This document shows positions 9,654-17,961 of a DNA stretch of 64,000 nt, piece by piece. The stretch is taken from the NCBI RefSeq assembly GCF_002251085.2, contig NZ_NOJZ02000006.1, positions 62,001 through 126,000 of the forward strand, in the 5' to 3' direction. The notes below the pieces were generated by a model that searched no databases, had not been told where the DNA came from, and saw nothing but the letters and a program-made list of their open reading frames with translations. Within the stretch, counting starts at the first letter, position 1; every line of letters starts with the position of its first letter. The position numbers and the translations under genes were made by a program. This DNA comes from Romboutsia maritimum. GTDB taxonomy: Bacteria > Bacillota > Clostridia > Peptostreptococcales > Peptostreptococcaceae.

Positions 9654-10970
9654 TCACTTTAAATTTTTTTTAATTCCTTTATTTAATATATTTTCATAAT
9701 TTATAAATTCATATATATCCTCTTTAAATACTGATGAAAATTCTTTTAGTTCTTTTATACTAAGTTCTTCTATAGATTTTTTATTATCCTCACAGTAAAT
9801 AACTATTTGTCCAACTATTTTATGAGCATCTCTAAAAGGTACTTTATTCTTAACTAAATAATCTGCAACTTCAGTAGCATTTAAAAATCCACTTTTAACT
9901 GCTTTTTTCATTTTTTCTTCTTTTACCTTTAAAGTATCTATCATTTTTTCCATGATATCCAAGCTCATTTCTAAAGTTACTACACTATCAAAAAATCCTT
10001 CTTTATCTTCTTGCATATCTTTATTATAAGCTAATGGTAAACCTTTCATTGTGGTGAAAAGTCCCATTAAATTGCCATAAACCCTTCCAGTTTTACCTCT
10101 TATAAGCTCTGCTCCATCAGGATTTTTCTTTTGAGGCATTATACTACTTCCTGTTGTATACAAATCATCAATTTCAATAAAATCAAATTCTTGGCTACTC
10201 CAAAGTATCAACTCTTCACTTAGTCTACTTAAATGCATCATAATTATAGAAAAATTACTCATTAGTTCTAACAAATAATCTCTATCGCTTACTCCATCTA
10301 TATAATTTTCTACAACTTTTTTAAATCCTAATTTTTCGCATGTTATATTTCTATCTATATCATGTGTTGTTCCTGCTAATGCTCCACATCCTAAAGGACA
10401 TTCATCTAGAATTTCTAATGCATTTTTTAATCTTTTTTCATCTCTATCAAGCATACTATAATATGCCATTATATGATGTTTAAATGTTATAACTTGAGCT
10501 CTTTGAAGATGTGTATATCCTGGCATTATTACAGGATTTTTATATGCTACTTTTTTTATTGTATCTTTTAATTTAATCGTTAAAACTAATATACCTTCAG
10601 CTTTTTGCTTTGCATACATTCTCATATCAGTTGCTACTTGATCATTTCTACTTCTCGCTGTGTGTAGCTTCTTTCCTACCTCTCCAATTTTTTGGATTAA
10701 ATTAATTTCTATAAAACTATGTATATCCTCATAATTTCCATCCATAATTAACTTCCCATTTTCTATATCGTCATTTATTTCCATAAGCGCATCAGTTATT
10801 TTAATGCCTTCTTCTTTAGTTAATAAATTACATTTAACTTGCATATACACATGGGCTATACTACCTTGTATATCTTTTTTATACAGTACCTTATCATAAT
10901 GAAAAGATTTATTAAACTCTTCCATTAACTTATTTTCATTTTTTCTAAATCGCCCACCCCATAATTTCAT
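9654..10970 (-). CDS. argH: Argininosuccinate lyase
   Basis: Cleaves argininosuccinate to arginine and fumarate (reversible). The 438-residue length and motifs are those of the fumarase/aspartase superfamily: N-terminal KLWGGRF, HTARSRNDQVATD, and the signature GSSIMPQKKNP (about residues 267-277) holding the catalytic Ser loop. ATG at 10970 follows AAAGAGGTGAAAAAGA. It stands alone, with no argG or other arg gene next to it. Its divergent neighbour is nhaC and the ornithine operon lies beyond, so it may belong to arginine/ornithine metabolism, but I see no shared promoter signal pointing its way. Confidence 0.95.
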   Translation of the reverse strand: MKLWGGRFRKNENKLMEEFNKSFHYDKVLYKKDIQGSIAHVYMQVKCNLLTKEEGIKITDALMEINDDIENGKLIMDGNYEDIHSFIEINLIQKIGEVGKKLHTARSRNDQVATDMRMYAKQKAEGILVLTIKLKDTIKKVAYKNPVIMPGYTHLQRAQVITFKHHIMAYYSMLDRDEKRLKNALEILDECPLGCGALAGTTHDIDRNITCEKLGFKKVVENYIDGVSDRDYLLELMSNFSIIMMHLSRLSEELILWSSQEFDFIEIDDLYTTGSSIMPQKKNPDGAELIRGKTGRVYGNLMGLFTTMKGLPLAYNKDMQEDKEGFFDSVVTLEMSLDIMEKMIDTLKVKEEKMKKAVKSGFLNATEVADYLVKNKVPFRDAHKIVGQIVIYCEDNKKSIEELSIKELKEFSSVFKEDIYEFINYENILNKGIKKNLK

Positions 10971-11122
10971 TCTTTTTCACCTCTTTATAATTTTTAATGC
11001 TTTTTTAATATTATTTACCAATATTTATATTGTTAAACTTACTGATACGTAATCTCCTCCTAAGTTCTCCTATTTTTGTACAAGCTCGTAATAAATTTAA
11101 CACTAATTTTAAATTTAAAAGT

Positions 11123-11156
11123 GCAAAAAAATTTGCTCAATTGCAAATTTTCTTGC
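11123..11156 (+). promoter_or_regulatory. Tandem dyads, candidate activator-binding site (UAS) of nhaC
   Basis: Two copies of GCAA-N6-TTGC: GCAAAAAAATTTGC at 11123-11136 and GCAAATTTTCTTGC at 11143-11156, with centres 20 bp apart (two helical turns). They end 125 bp upstream of the -24/-12 promoter at 11281. The same arrangement occurs upstream of ord at 20996-21030. Distance and pairing match upstream activating sequences of sigma-54 activators; which protein binds is inference. Confidence 0.65.
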
Positions 11157-11280
11157 TATCTGCTATGGTTATTACTAAATACGTACTATTTTTTTTATTT
11201 ACATTAATATTTTTCTAATCTTTATAATTTTCAATCTATTCAGCACATATATTTTTGTGAATTTACAAACATTTAAATAA

Positions 11281-11297
11281 TTGGCATGTGTTTTGCT
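11281..11297 (+). promoter_or_regulatory. Sigma-54 (-24/-12) promoter of nhaC
   Basis: TTGGCATGTGTTTTGCT matches the sigma-54 consensus YTGGCACGNNNNTTGCW with only C-to-T in the -24 block and exact GG/GC spacing. It lies 78 bp before the chosen nhaC start, and a start about 12 bp downstream would give a leader of about 65 bases with the AAGGGGGA ribosome binding site. Confidence 0.8.
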
Positions 11298-11374
11298 TTA
11301 AATATAATTTATCTTTTTATAAATTTCATCTTGGAAGTTTTTTAATTATAAGTTTAAGGGGGATTTTATATCTA

Positions 11375-12799
11375 ATGAAAGAGAAAACCAGAAGAAAAGC
11401 CACATTGTTTGATGCTATGATTCCAATATTTTTCTTAGTTTTATTCTTAGCAATATCCATATTAAAATACGGTGCTTCGCCGCATGTGCCTCTCGTTGGT
11501 GGCGCTATTGTAGCTGCATTAGTTGCAGTTTTTAGACTAGGTTATGATTGGAATGAGCTTGAAGAGAGCATGTTCTCAACTATCAAAATGGCAATGCAAG
11601 CAATCTTAATAATCATGATTATAGGTATATTAATAGGTACCTGGATAATAAGTGGCGTTGTTCCATCTATGATTTACTGGGGACTTGAAATACTTTCTCC
11701 TGGTATATTCTTAGTCGCAACAACATTAATTTGTTGTATTGTATCTTTAGCAACGGGGTCTTCTTGGAGTACTATGGGTACTGTGGGTGTAGCACTTCTT
11801 GGTATTGGTCAAGGTCTTGGGATGCCAACTCCACTAATAGCTGGTTCTATAATATCTGGAGCTTATTTTGGAGATAAACTATCACCATTATCTGATACTA
11901 CTAATCTAGCACCTGCTATGGCTGGTACAACTTTATTTGAGCATATAAAATATATGCTTTACTCCACTATTCCTTCACTAATAATTTGTTTAATATTATA
12001 TGGTATAATTGGTTTAAAATACAGCGGTCAAGATTTAGATTTATCTCAAATAGAATTAATAAGAACTACTTTACATGACTCATTCAAAACGTTGTCGCCA
12101 GTTTTATTTATACCTCCTATAGCAGTCATAGCTTTAGTTATATTTAAAGTTCCTGCTATTCCAGGTCTAATATTTGGAGCATTATTAGGATTTATATTCG
12201 CTATAATTTTCCAAGGAGCACCTATTAAGGATATATTAGATGCTGCACAGAATGGTTTTACATCTACTACAGGAATTAATGCTGTCGATGAACTTTTAAA
12301 TAAAGGCGGTCTTATGAATATGATGTCTACAGTATCATTAACTCTTTGTGCCTTATCTCTAGGTGGTATACTGGAAAAAACAGGTATGCTTGAGGCAATA
12401 GCTACATCTATACTAAAACTTGCTCGTGGAGTATTTGGTACTGTATTTTGTACAATGCTTACATGTATGTTAACTAATGTAATGGCAGGTGAACAATATC
12501 TTTCAATCGTTATCCCTGGTAGAATGTTTAGAGATGAATATAGAAAAAGAGGATTACATCCTAAGATGTTGTCAAGGGCACTTGAAGATAGCGGTACAAT
12601 GAGTTCTGCTCTAGTACCATGGAACACATGTGGTGCCTATATACACACAACATTAGGAGTTAGTGCTTTTCAATACTTCCCTTATGCATTCTTAAATTTA
12701 ATAAATCCACTTGTATCTTTATTCCTTATTGCTATTGGATTTAAAATTGCAAGAATCGACCCTAACGAAATTGAAATTGAAAAATCAATTACTGAATAA
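11375..12799 (+). CDS. nhaC: NhaC-family Na+/H+ (or amino acid) antiporter
   Basis: Integral membrane antiporter of the NhaC family, 474 residues with about 11-12 hydrophobic segments. Family features include the conserved TGSSWSTMGTVG loop (about residues 128-139), GAYFGDKLSPLSDTTNLAP, and NVMAGEQYLSIVIPG. The start at 11375 (MKEKTRRK) is chosen over 11288 because AAGGGGGA lies before it and because the sigma-54 promoter at 11281-11297 would leave 11288 outside the transcript. NhaC relatives include both Na+/H+ antiporters and substrate antiporters such as malate/lactate or amino acid exchangers. Sharing its promoter type and upstream dyads with the ornithine operon, and converging on it, suggests that it transports ornithine, a product, or the Na+/H+ needed for that pathway. 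This is inference. Confidence 0.9.
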   Translation: MKEKTRRKATLFDAMIPIFFLVLFLAISILKYGASPHVPLVGGAIVAALVAVFRLGYDWNELEESMFSTIKMAMQAILIIMIIGILIGTWIISGVVPSMIYWGLEILSPGIFLVATTLICCIVSLATGSSWSTMGTVGVALLGIGQGLGMPTPLIAGSIISGAYFGDKLSPLSDTTNLAPAMAGTTLFEHIKYMLYSTIPSLIICLILYGIIGLKYSGQDLDLSQIELIRTTLHDSFKTLSPVLFIPPIAVIALVIFKVPAIPGLIFGALLGFIFAIIFQGAPIKDILDAAQNGFTSTTGINAVDELLNKGGLMNMMSTVSLTLCALSLGGILEKTGMLEAIATSILKLARGVFGTVFCTMLTCMLTNVMAGEQYLSIVIPGRMFRDEYRKRGLHPKMLSRALEDSGTMSSALVPWNTCGAYIHTTLGVSAFQYFPYAFLNLINPLVSLFLIAIGFKIARIDPNEIEIEKSITE

Positions 12800-12870
12800 A
12801 AAACAATTTCATTATTTTCACTAACATCTTAGATATTTTTACTACATTCACTTAAATCACAATTTTTAGT

Positions 12871-12915
12871 AAAAAAATATTACTAATAAGAAATTCTTAT
12901 TAGTAATATTTTTTT
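12871..12915. terminator. Bidirectional terminator between nhaC and the ornithine operon
   Basis: Near-perfect hairpin with arms AAAAATATTACTAATAAGAA / TTCTTATTAGTAATATTTTT. It sits between the nhaC stop (12799) and the last gene of the leftward operon (stop at 12924), so it can end both transcripts. Confidence 0.9.
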
Positions 12916-12923
12916 AGCTTATA

Positions 12924-13988
12924 TTAATATATAATTTCTTTATAAACATATTTACTAGTAGCTGCTGACATTAATCCTCCATAACTTAAAAGAAACTGTA
13001 CTTTATCACCAACATCATATCTATTTATACTATCCGTTACATCTAATATCATATGATCTGAGCTTGCTCCTAAAATATCTATGTGTTCATCGATTGAACT
13101 TATTGAATCTATATTTATATCTTGCTTTCCAATTGCAACTATTGCTCTTTTTCTTATACCCCTATCTTCATACACTGGTTTATTTCCAAATGCATCTACT
13201 CCAATTTCACCAATTGGAATTGATGGTTTTTCTTTTATTTCTACAATCTCACATACCAGCTTAAATCCATCTCTATTAGCTCCCTCAATATCTTTTCCAT
13301 ATGCAGTTTCTTTTCCTAAAGCAATTGCTTCTCCTAATCTAAGGTTCGTTATTCCTTTAGGCATTTTATCAGAATTTAATAAAAATAATGAACTAGAATT
13401 TCCTCCAGATATAAACTCTAAATTTATATTATGTTTTTGTTCAATATTCCTAGCTATATTAACCAATCTTCCTAAATTTTCCTGAGAAGGTATTATAGCT
13501 CCATAACAAGTTAAGTTAGTTGCTAAGCCTATTAATTTTATATTTGATAATTTTAAAATTTCATCTATTGAATTTAATAGTTCATTTTCATCAAAATAAC
13601 CTTCTCTTAAATCTCCTAAATCTACCATTACTACTACTTTATGAATTATATTTCTTCTTTTGGCAGCTTCATTTAACTCTAGTACAGTTTTTAACTCTGA
13701 ATTAAAACTAATATTACTATATTGTATTACATCTTCTACTTCACTTAACATTGGAATTCTTATTAATATTTTAGGTAGACTTATATCTTTTAGATTCTTT
13801 AGGTTTTCTATTCTAGAATCAGCTATATAATTTATATCTTCTTTAGCTAATTCTCTAACTACATCTTTTATAGCACAATAAACCTTTGTTACCATTGCTA
13901 CATCTATGTTATTTTTATGACAAATATCAGAAACTATCTTAGTGTTTTCTCTTAACTTCTTTATATTTATCTCTAACCTAGGATACAT
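12924..13988 (-). CDS. orr: Ornithine racemase (alanine racemase family)
   Basis: PLP racemase interconverting L- and D-ornithine, the entry step for D-ornithine aminomutase. The 354-residue protein has the alanine-racemase N-terminal TIM-barrel fold: MYPRLEINIKKLRENT, then the PLP lysine in MVTKVYCA (about Lys34), and EFISGGNSSS for phosphate binding. It belongs to the orr/YhfX-like branch, not the housekeeping Alr branch, which is longer with a second beta domain. It is the last gene of the ornithine operon and overlaps the previous gene by 16 bases, implying translational coupling. The assignment as ornithine-specific rests on operon context and similarity of layout to the characterised Clostridium sticklandii pathway. 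Confidence 0.88.
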   Translation of the reverse strand: MYPRLEINIKKLRENTKIVSDICHKNNIDVAMVTKVYCAIKDVVRELAKEDINYIADSRIENLKNLKDISLPKILIRIPMLSEVEDVIQYSNISFNSELKTVLELNEAAKRRNIIHKVVVMVDLGDLREGYFDENELLNSIDEILKLSNIKLIGLATNLTCYGAIIPSQENLGRLVNIARNIEQKHNINLEFISGGNSSSLFLLNSDKMPKGITNLRLGEAIALGKETAYGKDIEGANRDGFKLVCEIVEIKEKPSIPIGEIGVDAFGNKPVYEDRGIRKRAIVAIGKQDINIDSISSIDEHIDILGASSDHMILDVTDSINRYDVGDKVQFLLSYGGLMSAATSKYVYKEIIY

Positions 13989-15361
13989 GATTTATCCTCC
14001 TCTAAATTTAAACTTTTTAACATAAGTCTTAGAGATGCATTTTCATATTTTTTAGATAGGACTCCTAAAGATGCCATAATATAATCATTGTCTACTAATA
14101 TTTTTGTGTTTTCTTTAGGGAATAATAAATCTTTATTTTTATTATATTCAGTTATATATCTCATGATTTCTATTCTATTTGGTAGTCTAGTTAATGCTCC
14201 TCCAGTTCCTACAATATATTTTACTTCAGTCAAATCTTTTCCCTCTGCAATTTTACTTTTTCCACTTGTCCCATATACACATCTTATTCTTCCTGAATGT
14301 CTTAGTGTGGCTCTAATTACAGCTTCCTTTGTAAGTCTTTCTACAAATTTTATTTGATTTACACTTTTAGGTATTGGTATATATTCTTCCATAATTTTAT
14401 CTATATTTATTTTCAACTCTTCTTCTAAATTTTCTTTACCAATCAAATTAACTATATTCTCCATATTTACATAAACACCTAAATCGCCTTCTACACTTCT
14501 TTTCGCAGTTGGCTCTGGATTTACTAAAATTCTGCTTATACCTTCATTTCCTTCTGTAACTGAATGTAAATCTGTTGTAGCTCCTCCTACATCTATAGTT
14601 ATTAAATCCCCTATATATTTATATAACAGTTTTGAAGCTTCCATAACTGCTCCAGGAGTAGGTGTTATATTTTCATTTACCATATCTTTTATATGTTTCA
14701 TTCCTGGTGCATTAGTTATATGCTCTTCAAAAACATCTTGTATTATTTTTCTAGTTGGTTCTATATTTAATAAATCTATTTTAGGATAAACATTTTCTGC
14801 TAAATAAAGTTTATAATTTGTATCTTCAAATATTAATTTTATTTCTTCTTGATTTTCTACGTTTCCTGCATATATAATGGGTATCCCTAAATTTATACCT
14901 GCAATTAATTCTGCATTATATATTGCTGTATCTCTTTCTCCATAATCGACTCCTCCTGCTATTAATATTATATTTGGAGAAATATTTTTAATTTCTTTTA
15001 AATCTGTTCTTCTTAACTTTCCAGCTGTCACTTTATGAATAACTGCCCCTGCACCCAACGCAGCTTCTTTAGCTGCTTTTGCAGTCATATCATATACTAA
15101 ACCATGAACGGTCATTTTTAAACCACCTGCAGCGCTAGATGTAGCAAACATATCATCATATTCAATAGATTTTACACCTAAATTTTTGCACAATTCTTTT
15201 ATAGCTCCATTTAAACCATTCCTTACATCTCCGCCTTCAAATACAGTTGTTGGTGCTTGACCCTGGCCTATAAAGCCAGGGCTATCTGTGTTAATGTTAT
15301 TGAAAGCATTTACAACAGTTGTTGTACTTCCTATTTCAGCAACTAACACATCAATTTTCAT
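13973..15361 (-). CDS. MutL/GlmL-family ASKHA protein, probable aminomutase reactivase
   Basis: A 462-residue protein of the MutL/GlmL family found beside cobalamin-dependent mutases (unrelated to the mismatch repair MutL). Three nucleotide-binding signatures of the actin/Hsp70 fold can be seen: phosphate-1 AEIGSTTT (8-15), phosphate-2 TIDVGGATTDLHS (255-267) and the adenosine motif VGTGGALTRL near residue 388. Diol dehydratase reactivases share this fold, so a role in replacing damaged cobalamin in OraE is a reasonable inference, not shown. The start is ATG at 15361, overlapping the end of oraE (stop 15363-15365) closely, with GGAG upstream; a longer start at 15394 would lie inside oraE. Confidence 0.85.
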   Translation of the reverse strand: MKIDVLVAEIGSTTTVVNAFNNINTDSPGFIGQGQAPTTVFEGGDVRNGLNGAIKELCKNLGVKSIEYDDMFATSSAAGGLKMTVHGLVYDMTAKAAKEAALGAGAVIHKVTAGKLRRTDLKEIKNISPNIILIAGGVDYGERDTAIYNAELIAGINLGIPIIYAGNVENQEEIKLIFEDTNYKLYLAENVYPKIDLLNIEPTRKIIQDVFEEHITNAPGMKHIKDMVNENITPTPGAVMEASKLLYKYIGDLITIDVGGATTDLHSVTEGNEGISRILVNPEPTAKRSVEGDLGVYVNMENIVNLIGKENLEEELKINIDKIMEEYIPIPKSVNQIKFVERLTKEAVIRATLRHSGRIRCVYGTSGKSKIAEGKDLTEVKYIVGTGGALTRLPNRIEIMRYITEYNKNKDLLFPKENTKILVDNDYIMASLGVLSKKYENASLRLMLKSLNLEEDKSCILG

Positions 15362-15362
15362 A

Positions 15363-17567
15363 TTATTTTTGCTCCATTTCTCTTCTTTTTTCAACTAAGA
15401 AAGTAGCTACATTAATACCTTTACTATTTCTTCCAAATCCAGCATCAACTCCCTGTTGAACTGCTATTTCAGGTGTAACTTGAGTTCCTCCACAAGCTAT
15501 CATAATTTTATCTCTTATTCCTTTTTCAATGCAATATTCATTTAATTTTTTCATGTTTTTGTAATGAATATCGTCATGACTTATTATAGTAGATGCAAGT
15601 ATTGCATCAGCATTTAATTCTATAGCAGCATCAACTAATTTTTCAACTGGAACTGATGTACCTAAGTAATGACATTCTATTCCAAATCTTTCTATACCAC
15701 CATGTTTTATATCTATTATCTCTCTAAGTCCTACAGAGTGTTCATCTTCTCCTACTGTAGCACACACTATTTTCATTGGTTTTGCTTCAATATCAGCTCT
15801 TATTTCATCATCTGTTAATACTTTTGGTTCTTCTGGTATTACAAGTTTATCTATATCAACATCAAATGGAACTTTTCCTTTTAGCTCTATTCTAGTTCCT
15901 TCAGCTGAGTGCATTACTTCTCTATGGATTACTTCAACTTCTTCTAAATTCATTTTTTTAGCAAATTCTATTGCTGCAAATTCAGCTGTTCTTATATCAG
16001 TTGGAAGCATCATAGTTATCATAACTATACCATCAGCACACCATTCCATTTCTGGTTTTATTTTACTAGTTTCTCTATATTCTTTAGTTTCTTCTAATCT
16101 AACATTTACATTATCCACTTCATCTAATTCGTCTATATAAATTATTTTATCTGGATCTTCAAAAGTACATCCTCCGATTAATTTTGATGGGTCTTCTGCA
16201 CAAGTCCCATCATATTGAGCTACATTATTATATCCATAGTGAGCTGTAACAGGAGCTAAGTAATCTTCATCTCTTTCATAAACAGTTCCTACTCCAACTC
16301 CACCATTTATCTTTCTAGATATTCCATCCCCATTTCTTTCAGGATAATTTCCTGAATCAACGAAAAATCCATCTTCTACAGCTTTGAAGTATCCTCCTAC
16401 TTCAAGAATTTCTTCCATATAAAGAACTGCTCTTTCTTTTAATTCTCTTGCATTTGTTCTTAAAAGTCCTACATCTTTTAATTCTATCATTTCCATTAGT
16501 CCATCCATACCAACTAGCGCTTGTTTTGCTGTATCACAAGCTTCTATATTATACATATGCCATGGAACATTTCTACCTTCATCTGGTGTTATTGTTGATT
16601 GTATATCCGCTCTTGTTAAAACTGAAGTTAATAAGTTTAGTACATGTGTAACAGTTGCTTCTCTTGTTGAAGATTCCATATATTTAGTGTTCATTTGAGC
16701 TCTCATTTTGTATTCATCAAAAATTTCTCTTAGTGCAACAGCATATGGTAAATCCATTTTTAAACAAGGTGCTGGGGGTGCTGTTGGAGGAACTGTTGAT
16801 AAACATATATTATCTTTCTTTATACCAACCTCATAAGAAAATACTGAGTTTAGAGCATGTTGTACCATAAGTTCTGGCATTACTTTCCACGCTTCTCTTG
16901 CTGTTGCATTGGCATTATGAGCTCCATCTATTTGAGCCATATCTGCAAATGCCATTATATTTTTAGCTTCACAAGCATCAACGAAAGATCTTATCATATT
17001 TATATTTCTATAAAGTACGTTATATTGAGGGTCTTGGTGAGCTCCATTTATTCCTTCTTCAGCAAACATAACAGCTACTTCTGGTCCTGCAACTCCACTT
17101 ACATAAGAATGGTAATTTATAGGTCTTCCAACTTCTTCTTCTATAAAATCTAATGCCTTTCTTTGAGCTCTTACTTGTTTTCTAGTTATAGGAACTCCAC
17201 CTATACCTTGTGGTGTTCCTTCTATAAGACCATCAAAGTGAGATTGACCTGCAGTTCTTATTACCATTAAATGATCTGCCCCATGATATGCTGCCATTCT
17301 CATTCTTCTAATATCATCTTCAAATCTACCAGATGCAATTTCTGTAGTTATTACTGGCAATGGCTGTGGATCTATATAGTTGAAATATTTAGCAGATGGA
17401 AGTGCTGTACTATCCTTTAGAGGTGTTGAACAATCTGAGTATTCAAAAGGACCCATTTTTAGTCCCTTTTGAGGCTCTCTCCATGTCCATCCTCTTCTTT
17501 TAGGTCTATATTTATCTAAATCTTTTAATATATATTCTATATCTAATTTTTTATTTTCTTTTAACAT
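15363..17567 (-). CDS. oraE: D-ornithine 4,5-aminomutase large subunit OraE
   Basis: Catalytic subunit that, with OraS, uses adenosylcobalamin and PLP to move the terminal amino group of D-ornithine, giving 2,4-diaminopentanoate. The 734-residue protein has a TIM-barrel body and a C-terminal Rossmann cobalamin domain. The base-off/His-on motif DxHxxG is visible as DEHSVG (608-613), with His610 as predicted cobalt ligand, followed by the glycine-rich ACGGTQ segment. Length matches the Clostridium sticklandii enzyme. It begins 7 bases inside the oraS end (17561-17567), showing tight coupling so the subunits are made together. Confidence 0.97.
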   Translation of the reverse strand: MLKENKKLDIEYILKDLDKYRPKRRGWTWREPQKGLKMGPFEYSDCSTPLKDSTALPSAKYFNYIDPQPLPVITTEIASGRFEDDIRRMRMAAYHGADHLMVIRTAGQSHFDGLIEGTPQGIGGVPITRKQVRAQRKALDFIEEEVGRPINYHSYVSGVAGPEVAVMFAEEGINGAHQDPQYNVLYRNINMIRSFVDACEAKNIMAFADMAQIDGAHNANATAREAWKVMPELMVQHALNSVFSYEVGIKKDNICLSTVPPTAPPAPCLKMDLPYAVALREIFDEYKMRAQMNTKYMESSTREATVTHVLNLLTSVLTRADIQSTITPDEGRNVPWHMYNIEACDTAKQALVGMDGLMEMIELKDVGLLRTNARELKERAVLYMEEILEVGGYFKAVEDGFFVDSGNYPERNGDGISRKINGGVGVGTVYERDEDYLAPVTAHYGYNNVAQYDGTCAEDPSKLIGGCTFEDPDKIIYIDELDEVDNVNVRLEETKEYRETSKIKPEMEWCADGIVMITMMLPTDIRTAEFAAIEFAKKMNLEEVEVIHREVMHSAEGTRIELKGKVPFDVDIDKLVIPEEPKVLTDDEIRADIEAKPMKIVCATVGEDEHSVGLREIIDIKHGGIERFGIECHYLGTSVPVEKLVDAAIELNADAILASTIISHDDIHYKNMKKLNEYCIEKGIRDKIMIACGGTQVTPEIAVQQGVDAGFGRNSKGINVATFLVEKRREMEQK

Positions 17568-17941
17568 TTCGCAGCCTCCTTACTAAATAAACTAACTACT
17601 TCATCCCATCCTTCTCCATTAACTAACATAAGACCAGCTTCTCTTATACTGATATCTTTTTCTTTTGCTAATTTATAAACTACATGACCTGCTCCTTTAC
17701 TTATAAGCCCTCTATCAAGAACACCTTCTATTATTGGTTTAGCTTCTAGTGATGAAAATCCCATTCTTAAAAGGACAGATCTTTCTATAGATGGAGTTGT
17801 ATTCTTTTTCCCTAACTCTAACATAGGTTGCATAATTTGATGAGCTAATTCCCAAAATTTATCATGTATTTCTTGATCACTTAGATTTTGTAGATGTTTT
17901 CTTCTTTCTGTAAAATCATCTTCTCTCTTTTTCATATACAT
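17561..17941 (-). CDS. oraS: D-ornithine 4,5-aminomutase small subunit OraS
   Basis: Small subunit (124-126 residues) required for OraE activity. It shows the conserved block KKNTTPSIERSVLLRMGFSS followed by EAKPIIEGVLDRGL and KGAGHVVYKLAKE, typical of OraS. Two starts are possible, ATG at 17941 (MYMKK) or 17935 (MKKRE); GAGGG is seven bases before the second, which fits better. It sits between ortB and oraE in the order found in characterised ornithine-fermenting clostridia. Confidence 0.96.
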   Translation of the reverse strand: MYMKKREDDFTERRKHLQNLSDQEIHDKFWELAHQIMQPMLELGKKNTTPSIERSVLLRMGFSSLEAKPIIEGVLDRGLISKGAGHVVYKLAKEKDISIREAGLMLVNGEGWDEVVSLFSKEAAKC

Positions 17942-17961
17942 TCCCTCTCCCTATTAAAAAT

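Larger units (their letters stand above)
10971..11374. other. 404-base intergenic region between argH and nhaC
   Basis: AT-rich divergent control region. It holds two tandem 14-bp dyads at 11123-11136 and 11143-11156 and a sigma-54 type promoter at 11281-11297, all directed toward nhaC. An open frame at 11030-11218 has no ribosome binding site and no recognisable product, so I do not call it. No clear sigma-A promoter for argH could be assigned by eye. Confidence 0.7.

Noticed and set aside
11030-11218. 62-residue rightward open frame upstream of nhaC
   Set aside because: No Shine-Dalgarno, no family resemblance, and it covers the regulatory dyads.
11226-11240. CodY-like AATTTTCAATCTATT upstream of nhaC
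   Set aside because: Only about 11 of 15 matches in AT-rich DNA, not above what chance gives here.
12046-12627. 193-residue frame opposite nhaC
   Set aside because: Antisense of a clear transporter gene; product has no coherent domain and the frame follows the codon pattern of nhaC.
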